A DNA stretch of 64,000 nucleotides from a bacterium (GTDB lineage Bacteria > Bacillota_I > Bacilli_A > RF39 > UBA660), in the NCBI GenBank assembly GCA_019423565.1, contig JAHZBE010000002.1, positions 62,001-126,000 of the forward strand, given 5' to 3'. The position numbers were made by a program, and so were the translations under genes. Below, one piece after another: positions 18,007 to 26,374 of this stretch (its first letter is position 1; the number at the start of each line of letters is the position of its first letter). The notes under the pieces were generated by a model. The model saw only the letters and a list, made by a program, of their open reading frames with translations. It did no database searches and was not told where the DNA came from.

Positions 18007-18031
18007 CAACAATCTTCACATTATTATTCAT
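17994..18031 (-). pseudogene. amidase gene, 5' part (first 12 codons) cut by the element
   Basis: GAGGAG (upstream) and ATG at 18029-18031 start a frame reading MNNNVKIVVDAGH, the usual opening strand of an Amidase_3 domain ending at the first zinc His. Two codons later the frame meets a stop inside the element. Joined at the CA dinucleotide to 6857-8065, it rebuilds DAGHGGSDPG and an amidase of about 415 residues. The protein would be cytoplasmic or exported without a classical signal peptide. Confidence 0.85.
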
Positions 18032-18055
18032 AAAATCTCTCCTCAAATTATTTTA

Positions 18056-18097
18056 TGATAAATACCCAAATGTGTTATTGTTTATTTTACTTTAAAT
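18056..18097. repeat. 42-bp direct repeat, copy 1
   Basis: Begins TGATAAATACCCAAATGTG and matches 21790-21831 at 41 of 42 positions. This copy lies 25 bases upstream of the amidase ATG, so it may include promoter elements. The two copies bracket ABC pair III. Confidence 0.9.
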
Positions 18098-18200
18098 ATA
18101 AAATTTTTTAGGTAGATAAATTATTACAATAATATATAATGTTAACATATTTAATTACTTTTAATAAATTTCCTTCAGTTTTCTAACTCATTAATTATCA

Positions 18201-18220
18201 TAAATAAGTTAACTTATTTA
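18201..18220. repeat. 20-bp perfect palindrome at the end of ABC pair III
   Basis: Half site TAAATAAGTT followed by its exact complement, without a loop and without a T run. It overlaps the stop codon of the ABC gene. It may be an operator or a weak hairpin. The remaining 18098-18200 shows nothing else. Confidence 0.5.
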
Positions 18221-19917
18221 ACTTTACTATCCTCTGTTAAAAGTTTGAAATAACTACCTTTCTTATTAATTAATTCTTTATGGGTTCCTTGCTCAACAAT
18301 TTTACCCTTATCAAGATATAAAATTTGAGAACATTCTTTAATTGTAGATAATCTATGTGCAATTATAAATGAAATTTTATTTTTAGTTATTTCATCTATA
18401 GCATTTCTAATTAACATTTCAGATTTATAACTTAACGATGCTGTTGCTTCATCCAAAATTATTATTTCGGGATCTTCTACCATTACTCTAGCAAAATTTA
18501 ATAATTGCTTTTCTCCTGTTGATAACAAATCAGTATCAGAAGTAATAAATGTATCATATCCATTTTCTAGATTTATTATTTTGTCATGTATTTTCAGTTT
18601 CTTACAAATATTAATTATTTTTTCTCTACTTACATCATTATTAACATAATTTATGTTATCTAATATTGTTCCATCAAAAATAACAACATTTTGCATTATG
18701 TAACCTATTTTAGATCTTAAACTTTCTAAACTATAGTTTTTATAATTCTTTTCATTAATTAGAATCTCTCCACTACTTAAATCATAAAACCTACATATTA
18801 AATTTACTAGACTTGTTTTACCACAACCAGTTTTTCCTATTAATGCAATCTTGTCTCCTTTATTAGCTTCAATATTAATTTTTGTTAGAATCTTATTTTT
18901 ATTGTCATAACTAAAGTCAACATTATTAAACTTTATTTTTTTTATAGCATCTATTTCTTCTCCTATTTTAATATTTTCTTCTTCTCTGTTTAATAAATCC
19001 ATTATTTTGTTATAGGATATTCTACCCAAATTTCTAATCTGAAATCCTTCTATAACCCATTTAGCATATGTTTCTGGGCTTGAAATATATCTTACTAAAA
19101 CTGTAAGTGCCCCATAAGAAATTAAACCATTTACTACTCCAATACTACCATAGCATACATTAAATACAATAATAAATGAAATAATAAATTCATATAAATA
19201 TGTATAAGTTCTAATATTTTTTTCTAATTTATTTGTAACATCATTATATTCTTTAATTAATTCAGACAATTCTTTCATTCTTTGGCTTTCAATTAATAAA
19301 GTCTTTATAGTTGAAAATCCATATATTTGATCATTAGACCAATTCAATATTTTAGCATTAATTTTTCTTTTCAATTTTGTATATTCAATAGATTTTTTAT
19401 TAAATACATATGTAATTATAAAACCTAAAATATAAATAAAAAGTGCCACAATCATTATCGGAACATTTAAATACATTAATATAAAAATTGTTCCTAAAAG
19501 TCTTACAATACCACCACAGTAAGAGCGTACTACTCCATTACTATAGAATCTTGCCATTTCTTTTGTATCATTTAATATATTTTCCAAAACTTCTCCTGTT
19601 TTAATTTGATCAAGTTCACTCTCTTTTAAATCTTGGATTTTAAAATATATTTTTTCTCTATAATCTGCTTCCAATTCCTTTATAAAAGATTCACTATTTA
19701 TGTCTTCAAAAAAAGTAGTAATCGCCCTGAAAATATTTACACAAAAATATATAATAGATAATATTATTATTAGTTTTATATTTTTACTTGGAATTGCATA
19801 TTCAACCATTACAATAGTAAAACTTATAAAAATAACCACCATTATACTAGTTAGGAACCATCCAATAGCAGTATTTCTTGCTTGCTTTTTGTAATTATTA
19901 TAAATACTTTTTAACAT
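18214..19917 (-). CDS. ABC exporter half-transporter, pair III second subunit (catalytic Glu present)
   Basis: A 567-residue B-type exporter: membrane domain about 1-315, ATPase with Walker A GKTGCGKT, Q-loop GYIMQN, degenerate signature LSTGEKQ, Walker B IIILDE and switch IAHRL. Its features mirror those of the second subunit of pair I (LSYGEKQ, ILDE, IAHRL), so the two pairs are likely paralogues. With the partner's Asp-type Walker B it would build one degenerate and one active ATP site. It starts one base after its partner, whose stop codon region GAGGAGG provides the ribosome binding site. Confidence 0.85.
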   Translation of the reverse strand: MLKSIYNNYKKQARNTAIGWFLTSIMVVIFISFTIVMVEYAIPSKNIKLIIILSIIYFCVNIFRAITTFFEDINSESFIKELEADYREKIYFKIQDLKESELDQIKTGEVLENILNDTKEMARFYSNGVVRSYCGGIVRLLGTIFILMYLNVPIMIVALFIYILGFIITYVFNKKSIEYTKLKRKINAKILNWSNDQIYGFSTIKTLLIESQRMKELSELIKEYNDVTNKLEKNIRTYTYLYEFIISFIIVFNVCYGSIGVVNGLISYGALTVLVRYISSPETYAKWVIEGFQIRNLGRISYNKIMDLLNREEENIKIGEEIDAIKKIKFNNVDFSYDNKNKILTKINIEANKGDKIALIGKTGCGKTSLVNLICRFYDLSSGEILINEKNYKNYSLESLRSKIGYIMQNVVIFDGTILDNINYVNNDVSREKIINICKKLKIHDKIINLENGYDTFITSDTDLLSTGEKQLLNFARVMVEDPEIIILDEATASLSYKSEMLIRNAIDEITKNKISFIIAHRLSTIKECSQILYLDKGKIVEQGTHKELINKKGSYFKLLTEDSKVK

Positions 19918-19918
19918 A

Positions 19919-21673
19919 TTAATCCTCCTCTAATATAACGTTATCATCTACATCAATAAGCTTACTATAATTTGGATTTTTAAGTAAATTTGAATGAGTA
20001 TCATAAATAACATTGTTATTATCAATAAATAATACATGGCTACATTTTTCTACTACATTTCTATCATGTGAAATAATAATTGTCCCTTTATTCATTTCAA
20101 TTAGATTGTTTAATATTTCTAATTTAGTAGCGTTATCCAATTTTGATAAAGAATCATCAAAAATAATATATTCAGTATCCATTGCTAATGTACGAGCTAT
20201 GGCAATTCTTTGTTTTTGACCTCCTGAAATATTACTTCCATTATTTTCAAGAATATGATTATATTTATCATCAAATTCTTCAATATCTTTTCCTAAACAA
20301 GATATTTTACACAATCTAGTAATATCATCATCTGTCAAATTTCTATTTGTTACATTAATATTATTTTTTATTGAATCATTAAAGATATAAGTATCTTGTA
20401 ATACAATTCCTACATATTTTCTAATAGACTTTTGATTAACTTCTTTAATATTTGTATTACCGATATAAATATTTCCAGTATAATTATAAAAACCTAATAA
20501 AGTTTTAGCAATCAAAGTTTTTCCACTACCATTATCCCCTATAATTGCAATATTCTCGTTTTTCTTTAATTCAAAATTTAAATTTTTAAGATAAATTTTG
20601 TTATTAATAATAATTGAAACATCTTTAAAAATAATATTCCCATCTAGTATTTTTAATTTTTTACTATTATCTTCTTCAATAACATTCATCAAGCTATTTA
20701 ATTTTTTATAAGCTACCAAAAAATTATTTAAATTTTGCAATTTTACTACTGAATTATAAATATAAGTAGTTATTTGTGTTGAATAAGTAATCAATAACAT
20801 AACACCAACTAATGTTAAATCTCCTTTAACTACTAGAATCCCACCAACAAGTAAAATAAATGGTTCTTTAAAATTTCTTAATGTATGTGTAGTAATACCA
20901 TATATTACATTAATATTTGCTAATTTTATATCATTTATCTTATATTGATCATTATCCTTTTTAAATTCTAATTTCTCATCATCTTGTCTATTAAAAGCTT
21001 TTAACATTTTAGAATTTATAATTGAATTAGTTGTTTTTTTTATTACAATTTCATTTTTATCAACAATGTCTTCGACTAATGGTTTAGAAATTTTAAAATA
21101 CCATAATGATAATAATATAATTAATAAGCATATTACAAATATAAATACTCCAATTAAAGAACTTAGTTTTAATATTTCATTAATTGAAAATCCAATTATA
21201 AAAAGTGTATCTAAAAATAGACTAATTATAGAATTAAAAAAATCTGAATAAACTTCAGCATCATTATTAACTCTTTGAGTAATATCTGATTTTTTTATTT
21301 TACTATAATTTAAATATTCAATATTTGGAATATGGTTTAAAACTGATTGTTTAATATTTTCATTTATCTTTAAATTAAATATTGTTCCTGTTTTACCTTT
21401 TATATATGAAACAAAAAAAATACATGCATTAATTAAAATTAAAAAAATTGTTAATACTAATATTTTTGATTGCCACGAATCATTATAGAAAAAACAAGAT
21501 ATATAGCTAGGAATTACACTTTCATTTTTATATATTACACCATCAAGAGCATATTCTACAAATTTTGGTATAATTACAACTAATTTAGAATAAATAATAC
21601 TTAATACAATTACAAGTATTATATAAACAAAAGTACCCTTTAGACTTATTTTTAGAAAATTTTGCTTTTTCAC
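19919..21673 (-). CDS. ABC exporter half-transporter, pair III first subunit (degenerate Walker B, GTG start)
   Basis: A 584-residue B-type exporter half with Walker A GDNGSGKT, canonical signature ISGGQ, Walker B YIIFDD (Asp at the catalytic Glu position) and switch ISHDR. As in pair I this is the first gene, the one with the degenerate Walker B, and the partner has the degenerate signature. The start appears to be GTG at 21673; the nearby ATG reads into a stop. The ribosome binding site is weak (GTGGTGATG). The 42-bp repeat copy 2 lies about 115 bases upstream and may include its promoter. Confidence 0.82.
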   Translation of the reverse strand: MKKQNFLKISLKGTFVYIILVIVLSIIYSKLVVIIPKFVEYALDGVIYKNESVIPSYISCFFYNDSWQSKILVLTIFLILINACIFFVSYIKGKTGTIFNLKINENIKQSVLNHIPNIEYLNYSKIKKSDITQRVNNDAEVYSDFFNSIISLFLDTLFIIGFSINEILKLSSLIGVFIFVICLLIILLSLWYFKISKPLVEDIVDKNEIVIKKTTNSIINSKMLKAFNRQDDEKLEFKKDNDQYKINDIKLANINVIYGITTHTLRNFKEPFILLVGGILVVKGDLTLVGVMLLITYSTQITTYIYNSVVKLQNLNNFLVAYKKLNSLMNVIEEDNSKKLKILDGNIIFKDVSIIINNKIYLKNLNFELKKNENIAIIGDNGSGKTLIAKTLLGFYNYTGNIYIGNTNIKEVNQKSIRKYVGIVLQDTYIFNDSIKNNINVTNRNLTDDDITRLCKISCLGKDIEEFDDKYNHILENNGSNISGGQKQRIAIARTLAMDTEYIIFDDSLSKLDNATKLEILNNLIEMNKGTIIISHDRNVVEKCSHVLFIDNNNVIYDTHSNLLKNPNYSKLIDVDDNVILEED

Positions 21674-21789
21674 TATACATCACCACTATATATAATTATA
21701 CAACAAAAAAAACATTTTTTTAGTACATAACTTAATAATTCTGATAGAAATGTTATAAATATAAATTAAAATTAGCATCCTTATTCTCT

Positions 21790-21831
21790 TGATAAATACC
21801 CAAATGTGTTATTGTTTATTTTATTTTAAAT
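21790..21831. repeat. 42-bp direct repeat, copy 2
   Basis: Second copy of the repeat at 18056-18097, one mismatch (T for C near the end). It is upstream of ABC pair III in the same orientation as copy 1 is to the amidase, 3.7 kb away. Confidence 0.9.
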
Positions 21832-21873
21832 GAAAAAATCAGACTTATTTAAAAGATAAGAAGATGATTACTA

Positions 21874-21954
21874 ATGAATAAAGAAAATGACCCAAGATAT
21901 AGAATTATTGTAAGGAACTTGAAAACAAATGATACAATATCATTAAATTTATAA
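21874..21954 (+). other. 26-codon open frame, possible gene remnant
   Basis: In the 350-base gap upstream of pair III, ATG 21874 opens a frame of 26 codons (MNKENDPRYRIIVRNLKTND...). The composition looks protein-like but no ribosome binding site of quality precedes it. It may be a fragment of a lost gene. I do not recognise it. Confidence 0.2.
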
Positions 21955-21961
21955 AAACCTA

Positions 21962-21998
21962 TCAATAAAAAAAGACTAGTTATTTTTCAAACTAATCT
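21962..21998 (-). terminator. terminator after the TetR gene
   Basis: AGATTAGTT pairs with AACTAGTCT (one G-U) around an 8-base loop, followed by TTTTTTTATT on the minus strand, 29 bases past the TetR stop. Confidence 0.75.
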
Positions 21999-22026
21999 CC
22001 TCATCAAATTACTATTTTATACTTTT

Positions 22027-22581
22027 TCAATTTACAGATAAACATGCATGATCAATCGTACCGGTAATAAGACTACTTACTTTAGCAACAATTAGTTCAG
22101 GATTTTCATGCATTCCATTATCTATCCAATTTAAAACTATAGAAACAAAAGAATATTTATAAAAATCTGTTATAAATTTTTTATCTTCTTCTCGCAAGTC
22201 TTTACCTTTAGATTTTTCAACTATTTCATTATATATTATAGGATACACTAATCTATACAAATTACTTCTTAATACTTCTACGGAAACAGAATTGTAAATA
22301 TTATTTATAAAAATTTTTTCTTGTTCCATTATTTTAAAAATAAGTAAAAATTTATCTTCCCATTTTTCACATTCATCTTTTTTCTCTAATAAATTATCAA
22401 CTTCATCTATACAAATCCACTCAATTAAATCTCTTATATCTTGAAAATGATAATAAAATGTTTGTCTATTTATATCACATTTATTTGCAATATCATTAAC
22501 TGTTATTTTATTAAAAGGTTTTTCTTTTAATAAATCTTTAAACGTATATGCTATTGCTTTCTTTGTAGTTAAACTGCTCAT
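22027..22581 (-). CDS. TetR-family regulator (DhaS-like)
   Basis: A 184-residue TetR regulator. The N-terminal helix-turn-helix reads TKKAIAYTFKDLL, NKITVNDIANKCDINRQTFYYHFQDIRDLI. The C-terminal ligand domain is of the DhaS/TetR_C_8 type with WIDNGM near the end. It lies 65 bases downstream of the oleate hydratase gene and is separated from it by a terminator, in the same direction. It likely senses a fatty acid or similar hydrophobic ligand and controls oleate hydratase or the ABC pair III downstream; which one cannot be told from the sequence. Confidence 0.85.
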   Translation of the reverse strand: MSSLTTKKAIAYTFKDLLKEKPFNKITVNDIANKCDINRQTFYYHFQDIRDLIEWICIDEVDNLLEKKDECEKWEDKFLLIFKIMEQEKIFINNIYNSVSVEVLRSNLYRLVYPIIYNEIVEKSKGKDLREEDKKFITDFYKYSFVSIVLNWIDNGMHENPELIVAKVSSLITGTIDHACLSVN

Positions 22582-22610
22582 TATTTATCACCTATTATAT
22601 ATTATACATT

Positions 22611-22641
22611 AAAAAAAATATGAAATAAACATTTCATATTT
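22611..22641 (-). terminator. terminator after oleate hydratase
   Basis: An 11-bp perfect stem AAATATGAAAT/ATTTCATATTT with a 4-base loop, followed by eight T on the minus strand. Confidence 0.85.
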
Positions 22642-22646
22642 AATTT

Positions 22647-24437
22647 TTATTTAAATAAACCACTTTCTTTAAATAATATTTCAAGATCAGTTCCTTTAAT
22701 TTTCTTTTCAACTATTTTTATAGCTTGTTTTTCAGCAAATGTTAATGGAAGTTCATCAACTGACTTTTTATCTACAGCGTAATAACATGCTTTTAATAGT
22801 TCTCTAACATCATATTTACTACCCCAAACTTCAGGCACAGCTCTATCAACTTTTAAAAGTGTATAAACAGCTTCCATACCTGTACGAATAGAATATTCTG
22901 TAGTAAATATTGTATCTCTTGGTGTTTCTGCAAATTGTCCAACAAATGCAAAGTTAATTGATTCTTTTGGTACTACAAGTGGTCTATCTTTTTCTTCACG
23001 TGGTTGGAAAAATGCATTTATATATGGCATATAACATGTTGTTGTATTACATTTATCAGCATACTTTTCAATTTCATTAGTTGGAATTCCTATATGATAT
23101 AACCATTCTTCACATATTTCTTTTCCTGTACATGTTTTTATTGCTTTCTCTATAAAGTTACCTGGTTTATTAGTATTTAAAGCATATACCCAAACTAAAA
23201 TACTATTTTTATTTTGAGATTTAAATTGTGGTTGTCTATTAATTGTCCAAGATAAATACCAATTTTCTGTACTATCTTTTACAGTTACAATTCCTCCTGT
23301 TGTAACCTTTCCTTTTCTTGGATCACGTTTACATATATTTATAATATGTTTAATTATATTTTCATCACTTACTTCTATAGTCGCACTCATCCAGTTTGTT
23401 AAATCTACATTACCACAGAATTTATCTGGATTACCAAATTCACCATTAGAAGCCTGTGAAGCAATATTTTTCCATAAATTCCATGATTCACCATTTCCAT
23501 TTTTTATTTTTGATAAATCTGGTGCATTATTTTGATCTCCATAACAAGATGTATCTGTACAACAGCCATTTGTAATAAATACTAAATCGTCTTCTATTAA
23601 ATCTATTGTTTTTTCTTGTCCATTATTTTCATATATAATTTGAGTTGCTACTTTTTTATTTTGTTTAGATTCAAATATAACATTTTTAACATCTATTCCA
23701 TATTCAATTTTTACACCATTACTTTCTAAATATTTTGTAAGTGGTAAAATCATTGATTCATATTGATTATATTTTGTGAATCTTAAAGCTGAAAAATCTG
23801 GTAATCCATCTATATGATGAACATATCTACATAGATATCTTTTCATTTCTAATGCAGATGACCATTTTTGAAATGCAAACATTGTTTGCCAATATAACCA
23901 AAAATTTGTTTCCCAAAATGAGTCTGGCAATACATCTGATATTTTTTTATTTTCTAAATCCTTTTCTGGTGTAATAAATAATTTGGATAATGCAATTGCT
24001 GATTTTCTATCAAGTTTAAACATTTTATCAGTATGTGCATCTTCACCACAATTTATAGTTGCTCTGCATAGTGAATAATTTGGATCATGTTTATTAAGCC
24101 AATAATATTCATCTAATACAGAAACATTTGGTGTTTCAATTGATGGAACACTTCTAAACATATCCCACATACATTCGAAGTGATTATCCATTTCACGTCC
24201 ACCACGCATATAAAATCCTTTAGTGACATCTTTTCTTCCATCACATGAGCCACCGGCTAAATCTAATTTTTCTAACAAATGAATATGTTCACCTTTCATT
24301 TGTCCATCTCTTACTAAATAGAATGCTGCTGAAAGTCCTGCTAAACCTGTACCAATTATATAAGCAGATTTTTTATCTACTCCTTCTGGTTTTTCTGGGC
24401 GAGCAAAAGCTTCATATGTTCCTGATCCATAATACAT
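22647..24437 (-). CDS. ohyA: oleate hydratase (myosin-cross-reactive antigen family)
   Basis: A 596-residue flavoprotein covering the full family length. The FAD motif GTGLAGLSAAFYL lies near residues 29-40, followed by LEKLDLAGGSCDG. Family hallmarks GFYMRGGREMDNHFECMWDMF, FQKWSSALEMKRY and the late FVGQFAETPRDTIFTTEYSIRTGMEAVY are all present. The enzyme adds water to the cis-9 double bond of unsaturated fatty acids to make 10-hydroxy acids, using FAD without net redox change. In gut and skin bacteria it detoxifies antimicrobial fatty acids. The ribosome binding site GAGGAGGG supports the start. It has its own promoter and terminator and stands next to a TetR regulator. Identification is firm. 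Confidence 0.95.
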   Translation of the reverse strand: MYYGSGTYEAFARPEKPEGVDKKSAYIIGTGLAGLSAAFYLVRDGQMKGEHIHLLEKLDLAGGSCDGRKDVTKGFYMRGGREMDNHFECMWDMFRSVPSIETPNVSVLDEYYWLNKHDPNYSLCRATINCGEDAHTDKMFKLDRKSAIALSKLFITPEKDLENKKISDVLPDSFWETNFWLYWQTMFAFQKWSSALEMKRYLCRYVHHIDGLPDFSALRFTKYNQYESMILPLTKYLESNGVKIEYGIDVKNVIFESKQNKKVATQIIYENNGQEKTIDLIEDDLVFITNGCCTDTSCYGDQNNAPDLSKIKNGNGESWNLWKNIASQASNGEFGNPDKFCGNVDLTNWMSATIEVSDENIIKHIINICKRDPRKGKVTTGGIVTVKDSTENWYLSWTINRQPQFKSQNKNSILVWVYALNTNKPGNFIEKAIKTCTGKEICEEWLYHIGIPTNEIEKYADKCNTTTCYMPYINAFFQPREEKDRPLVVPKESINFAFVGQFAETPRDTIFTTEYSIRTGMEAVYTLLKVDRAVPEVWGSKYDVRELLKACYYAVDKKSVDELPLTFAEKQAIKIVEKKIKGTDLEILFKESGLFK

Positions 24438-24468
24438 AAATATCCCTCCTCATATGATCATTAATTAA

Positions 24469-24497
24469 ATTGTATTATTTTCAACATTTTTATTCAA
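24469..24497 (-). promoter_or_regulatory. promoter of oleate hydratase
   Basis: TTGAAT (24492-24497) and TACAAT (24469-24474) are 17 bases apart on the minus strand, about 30 bases before the start codon. The rest of 24500-24676 is AT-rich and holds no other signal I can support. Confidence 0.55.
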
Positions 24498-24676
24498 TAA
24501 TCAATTTTTGAGGTATGTAAAAATATTAATACACTAAAATAAAATTGGAGTAATATCTATACATTAACGTTCAATTGTAATAATTTTATATTATATAGTA
24601 TTTCAATTCAAATTACTATTTATCTATTTAATATTATAATATTTATTTTTTTATTAATTATCATATTCACTAGAAC

Positions 24677-24704
24677 AAAAAAAATGAATCATTAATAATT
24701 CATT
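24677..24704 (-). terminator. terminator after the small ORF at 24692
   Basis: AATGAAT/ATTCATT stem followed by eight T on the minus strand. It resembles the terminator at 26090-26120, including the flanking TTTAGAATG. Confidence 0.65.
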
Positions 24705-24846
24705 CTAAACGATACAACTATATGTATTGATTTTCTCAATATTATATGATCTCCATAAATATAAGTAATTTTAGGAAGTACTGCTTTTTTATCTTCTTCA
24801 AAACCAATTATTTCATTAATTTCTTCAATAGAATTTTCTTTTTCAT
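24692..24846 (-). pseudogene. small hypothetical protein, start frameshifted
   Basis: AGGAGGG (24854-24860) lies seven bases before ATG 24846, a near-ideal start, but that frame (KKKILLKKLMK) stops after 12 codons. The neighbouring frame continues for about 48 codons (SIEEINEIIGFEEDKKAV...). One extra A in the A-rich codons after the ATG would join the two into a protein of about 52 residues. I do not recognise it. It follows the HTH-membrane protein gene by about 65 bases. Confidence 0.35.
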
Positions 24847-24912
24847 AAAATTTCCCTCCTAAAAAAACTGCTTGAAACAATTATAACATATGATTTATAT
24901 ACTTACAATTTG

Positions 24913-25359
24913 TTATTTATTTTTTTTAGATTTAGTATTATCTTCTTCTATTACAGTATTTTTGCATTCTAGTTTCTTTAATACACCATTAATAACTAAA
25001 TTGATTCCATATCCAATCGCTATACCTCCAATTATAATTAAAACAATTTCATGTAAATTAAATCTATTTGCAGTAAAAGACCATATTCCTGCGATAGTTC
25101 CACAAACAATCATTGAACCAGAGGAAATATAATTTGTTTTTTCATTGCTATCTTTAAAAATCATATCATTACCCAATAGATTATCAACGCTTGTTTCAAG
25201 AGTTTTTGAAAGTAATAATAATTGTTCTGGATTAGGGGATGTTTCACCTAGTTCCCAGTTTGATATTGTTTGTCTTGATACATTTATTTTTTCTGCCATA
25301 TATTCTTGTGAAAAACCTCTTTCTTTTCTTAAATTATAAATATTTTTATTAAGTCCCAT
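24913..25359 (-). CDS. XRE-family regulator with two membrane segments
   Basis: A 148-residue protein. Residues 1-65 form a Cro/C1-type helix-turn-helix (LRKERGFSQEYMAEKINVSRQTISNWELG). After a linker come two hydrophobic segments, SSGSMIVCGTIAGIWSF and IVLIIIGGIAIGYGINLVI, and a short basic tail. Membrane-tethered XRE proteins of this design are common in Bacillota next to transport genes, and could sense envelope stress. Immediate neighbours give no clear target. Confidence 0.8.
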   Translation of the reverse strand: MGLNKNIYNLRKERGFSQEYMAEKINVSRQTISNWELGETSPNPEQLLLLSKTLETSVDNLLGNDMIFKDSNEKTNYISSGSMIVCGTIAGIWSFTANRFNLHEIVLIIIGGIAIGYGINLVINGVLKKLECKNTVIEEDNTKSKKNK

Positions 25360-25467
25360 AATTTTTCTCCTTCCACAAAAATTGTAATATAAATAGTATT
25401 TGCATCTCTACCAAAGATATTTATAACAATCGCAAAGATATTTAACATTTTAACAATTTTTATTTGT

Positions 25468-26018
25468 CTAATTTATATTTTTACCTAAATTATAAGCATC
25501 TTGATATGCCTTTGTTTTTTCTATTTCCATACTTGCCATATTATCACCTATAATAACATTCTTTTCTGTGGCATTTGGTAAACACTTAATAAATCCTCTA
25601 AAAGTGTTTATTGCAATATCTAAATCATCTTTATATAGATCTTCATAAGGAGCAGCACAAGACAATATAAAATAAAACTCTTTATTACTTAATAAATTAA
25701 ACTTTGCATAACTTCTATCAATTAAAGTTTTCATTTGACCTGTAATAGAATAAAAGTATATTGGACTTGCTAGAACAATGATATCTGCCTTAATCATCTT
25801 TTCTAATATTTCTGATACATCGTCTTTGTACACACAAGTACCTCCATTTTTTTGACAGGTATTACATCCTAAACAATAGTTAATTTTTTACCCTTTAATT
25901 CTAATAATTCAACATTATTTAAAGAATCTTTTGCTCCTTTTTCAAACTGTTCACATAACTTTTTTGTATTTCTTGTTCCACTCATTGATGAAGATATAAT
26001 TAATATATTTTTACTCAC
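25468..26018 (-). pseudogene. NAD(P)H-dependent FMN reductase / iron-sulfur flavoprotein-like, frameshifted
   Basis: GTG 26018 with AAAGGAGAG upstream opens a frame starting SKNILIISSSMSGTRNTKKL, the FMN phosphate-binding loop of flavodoxin-like reductases. It stops at an A run of six (25884-25889). With seven A the frame continues NYCLGCNTCQKNGGTC, a cysteine motif of this family, and joins the downstream frame (ADIIVLASPIYFYSITGQMKTLIDR). The combined protein would be about 183 residues, a normal size. The defect is either real decay or a sequence error in the run. Confidence 0.7.
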
Positions 26019-26089
26019 TAAAATCTCTCCTTTATAAATTACTATCTATATAATTATACCATTTATTGATTTATTAATCATAATATTCA

Positions 26090-26120
26090 TAAAAAAGAAT
26101 GAACTATTAACAATTCATTC
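26090..26120 (-). terminator. terminator-like hairpin upstream of the flavoprotein gene
   Basis: GAATGAA/TTCATTC stem with a 10-base loop, followed by TTTTTT on the minus strand. No convincing gene precedes it: 26121-26336 is AT-rich and I see no supported gene there. Confidence 0.55.
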
Positions 26121-26336
26121 TAAACAATATAGCAACATACTATTTTAATTTTACGCATATTCATATTTATTCTTATTTTTTATAAAATACATTATACTAA
26201 TAATTGTTGATCTACAAATATTTCTAAGCATACAAATAATACTCTTACATTTTAGGTTAATTATCTTACATAAAATTATATTATATTTTTTATAATTACA
26301 TAACAACTCGTTTAAAATAATTAATAAAGATTGTAA

Positions 26337-26364
26337 TAAAAAAACCAACATTAGTTTATGTTGG
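26337..26364 (-). terminator. terminator after the MFS gene
   Basis: CCAACAT/ATGTTGG stem with 6-base loop and a T run on the minus strand, 11 bases past the stop codon. Confidence 0.85.
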
Positions 26365-26374
26365 CTCTATAAAA

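Noticed and set aside
26151..26351. 66-codon open frame
   Set aside because: No ribosome binding site, random Ile/Lys/Asn composition and overlap with AT-rich intergenic DNA; it looks like a chance frame.
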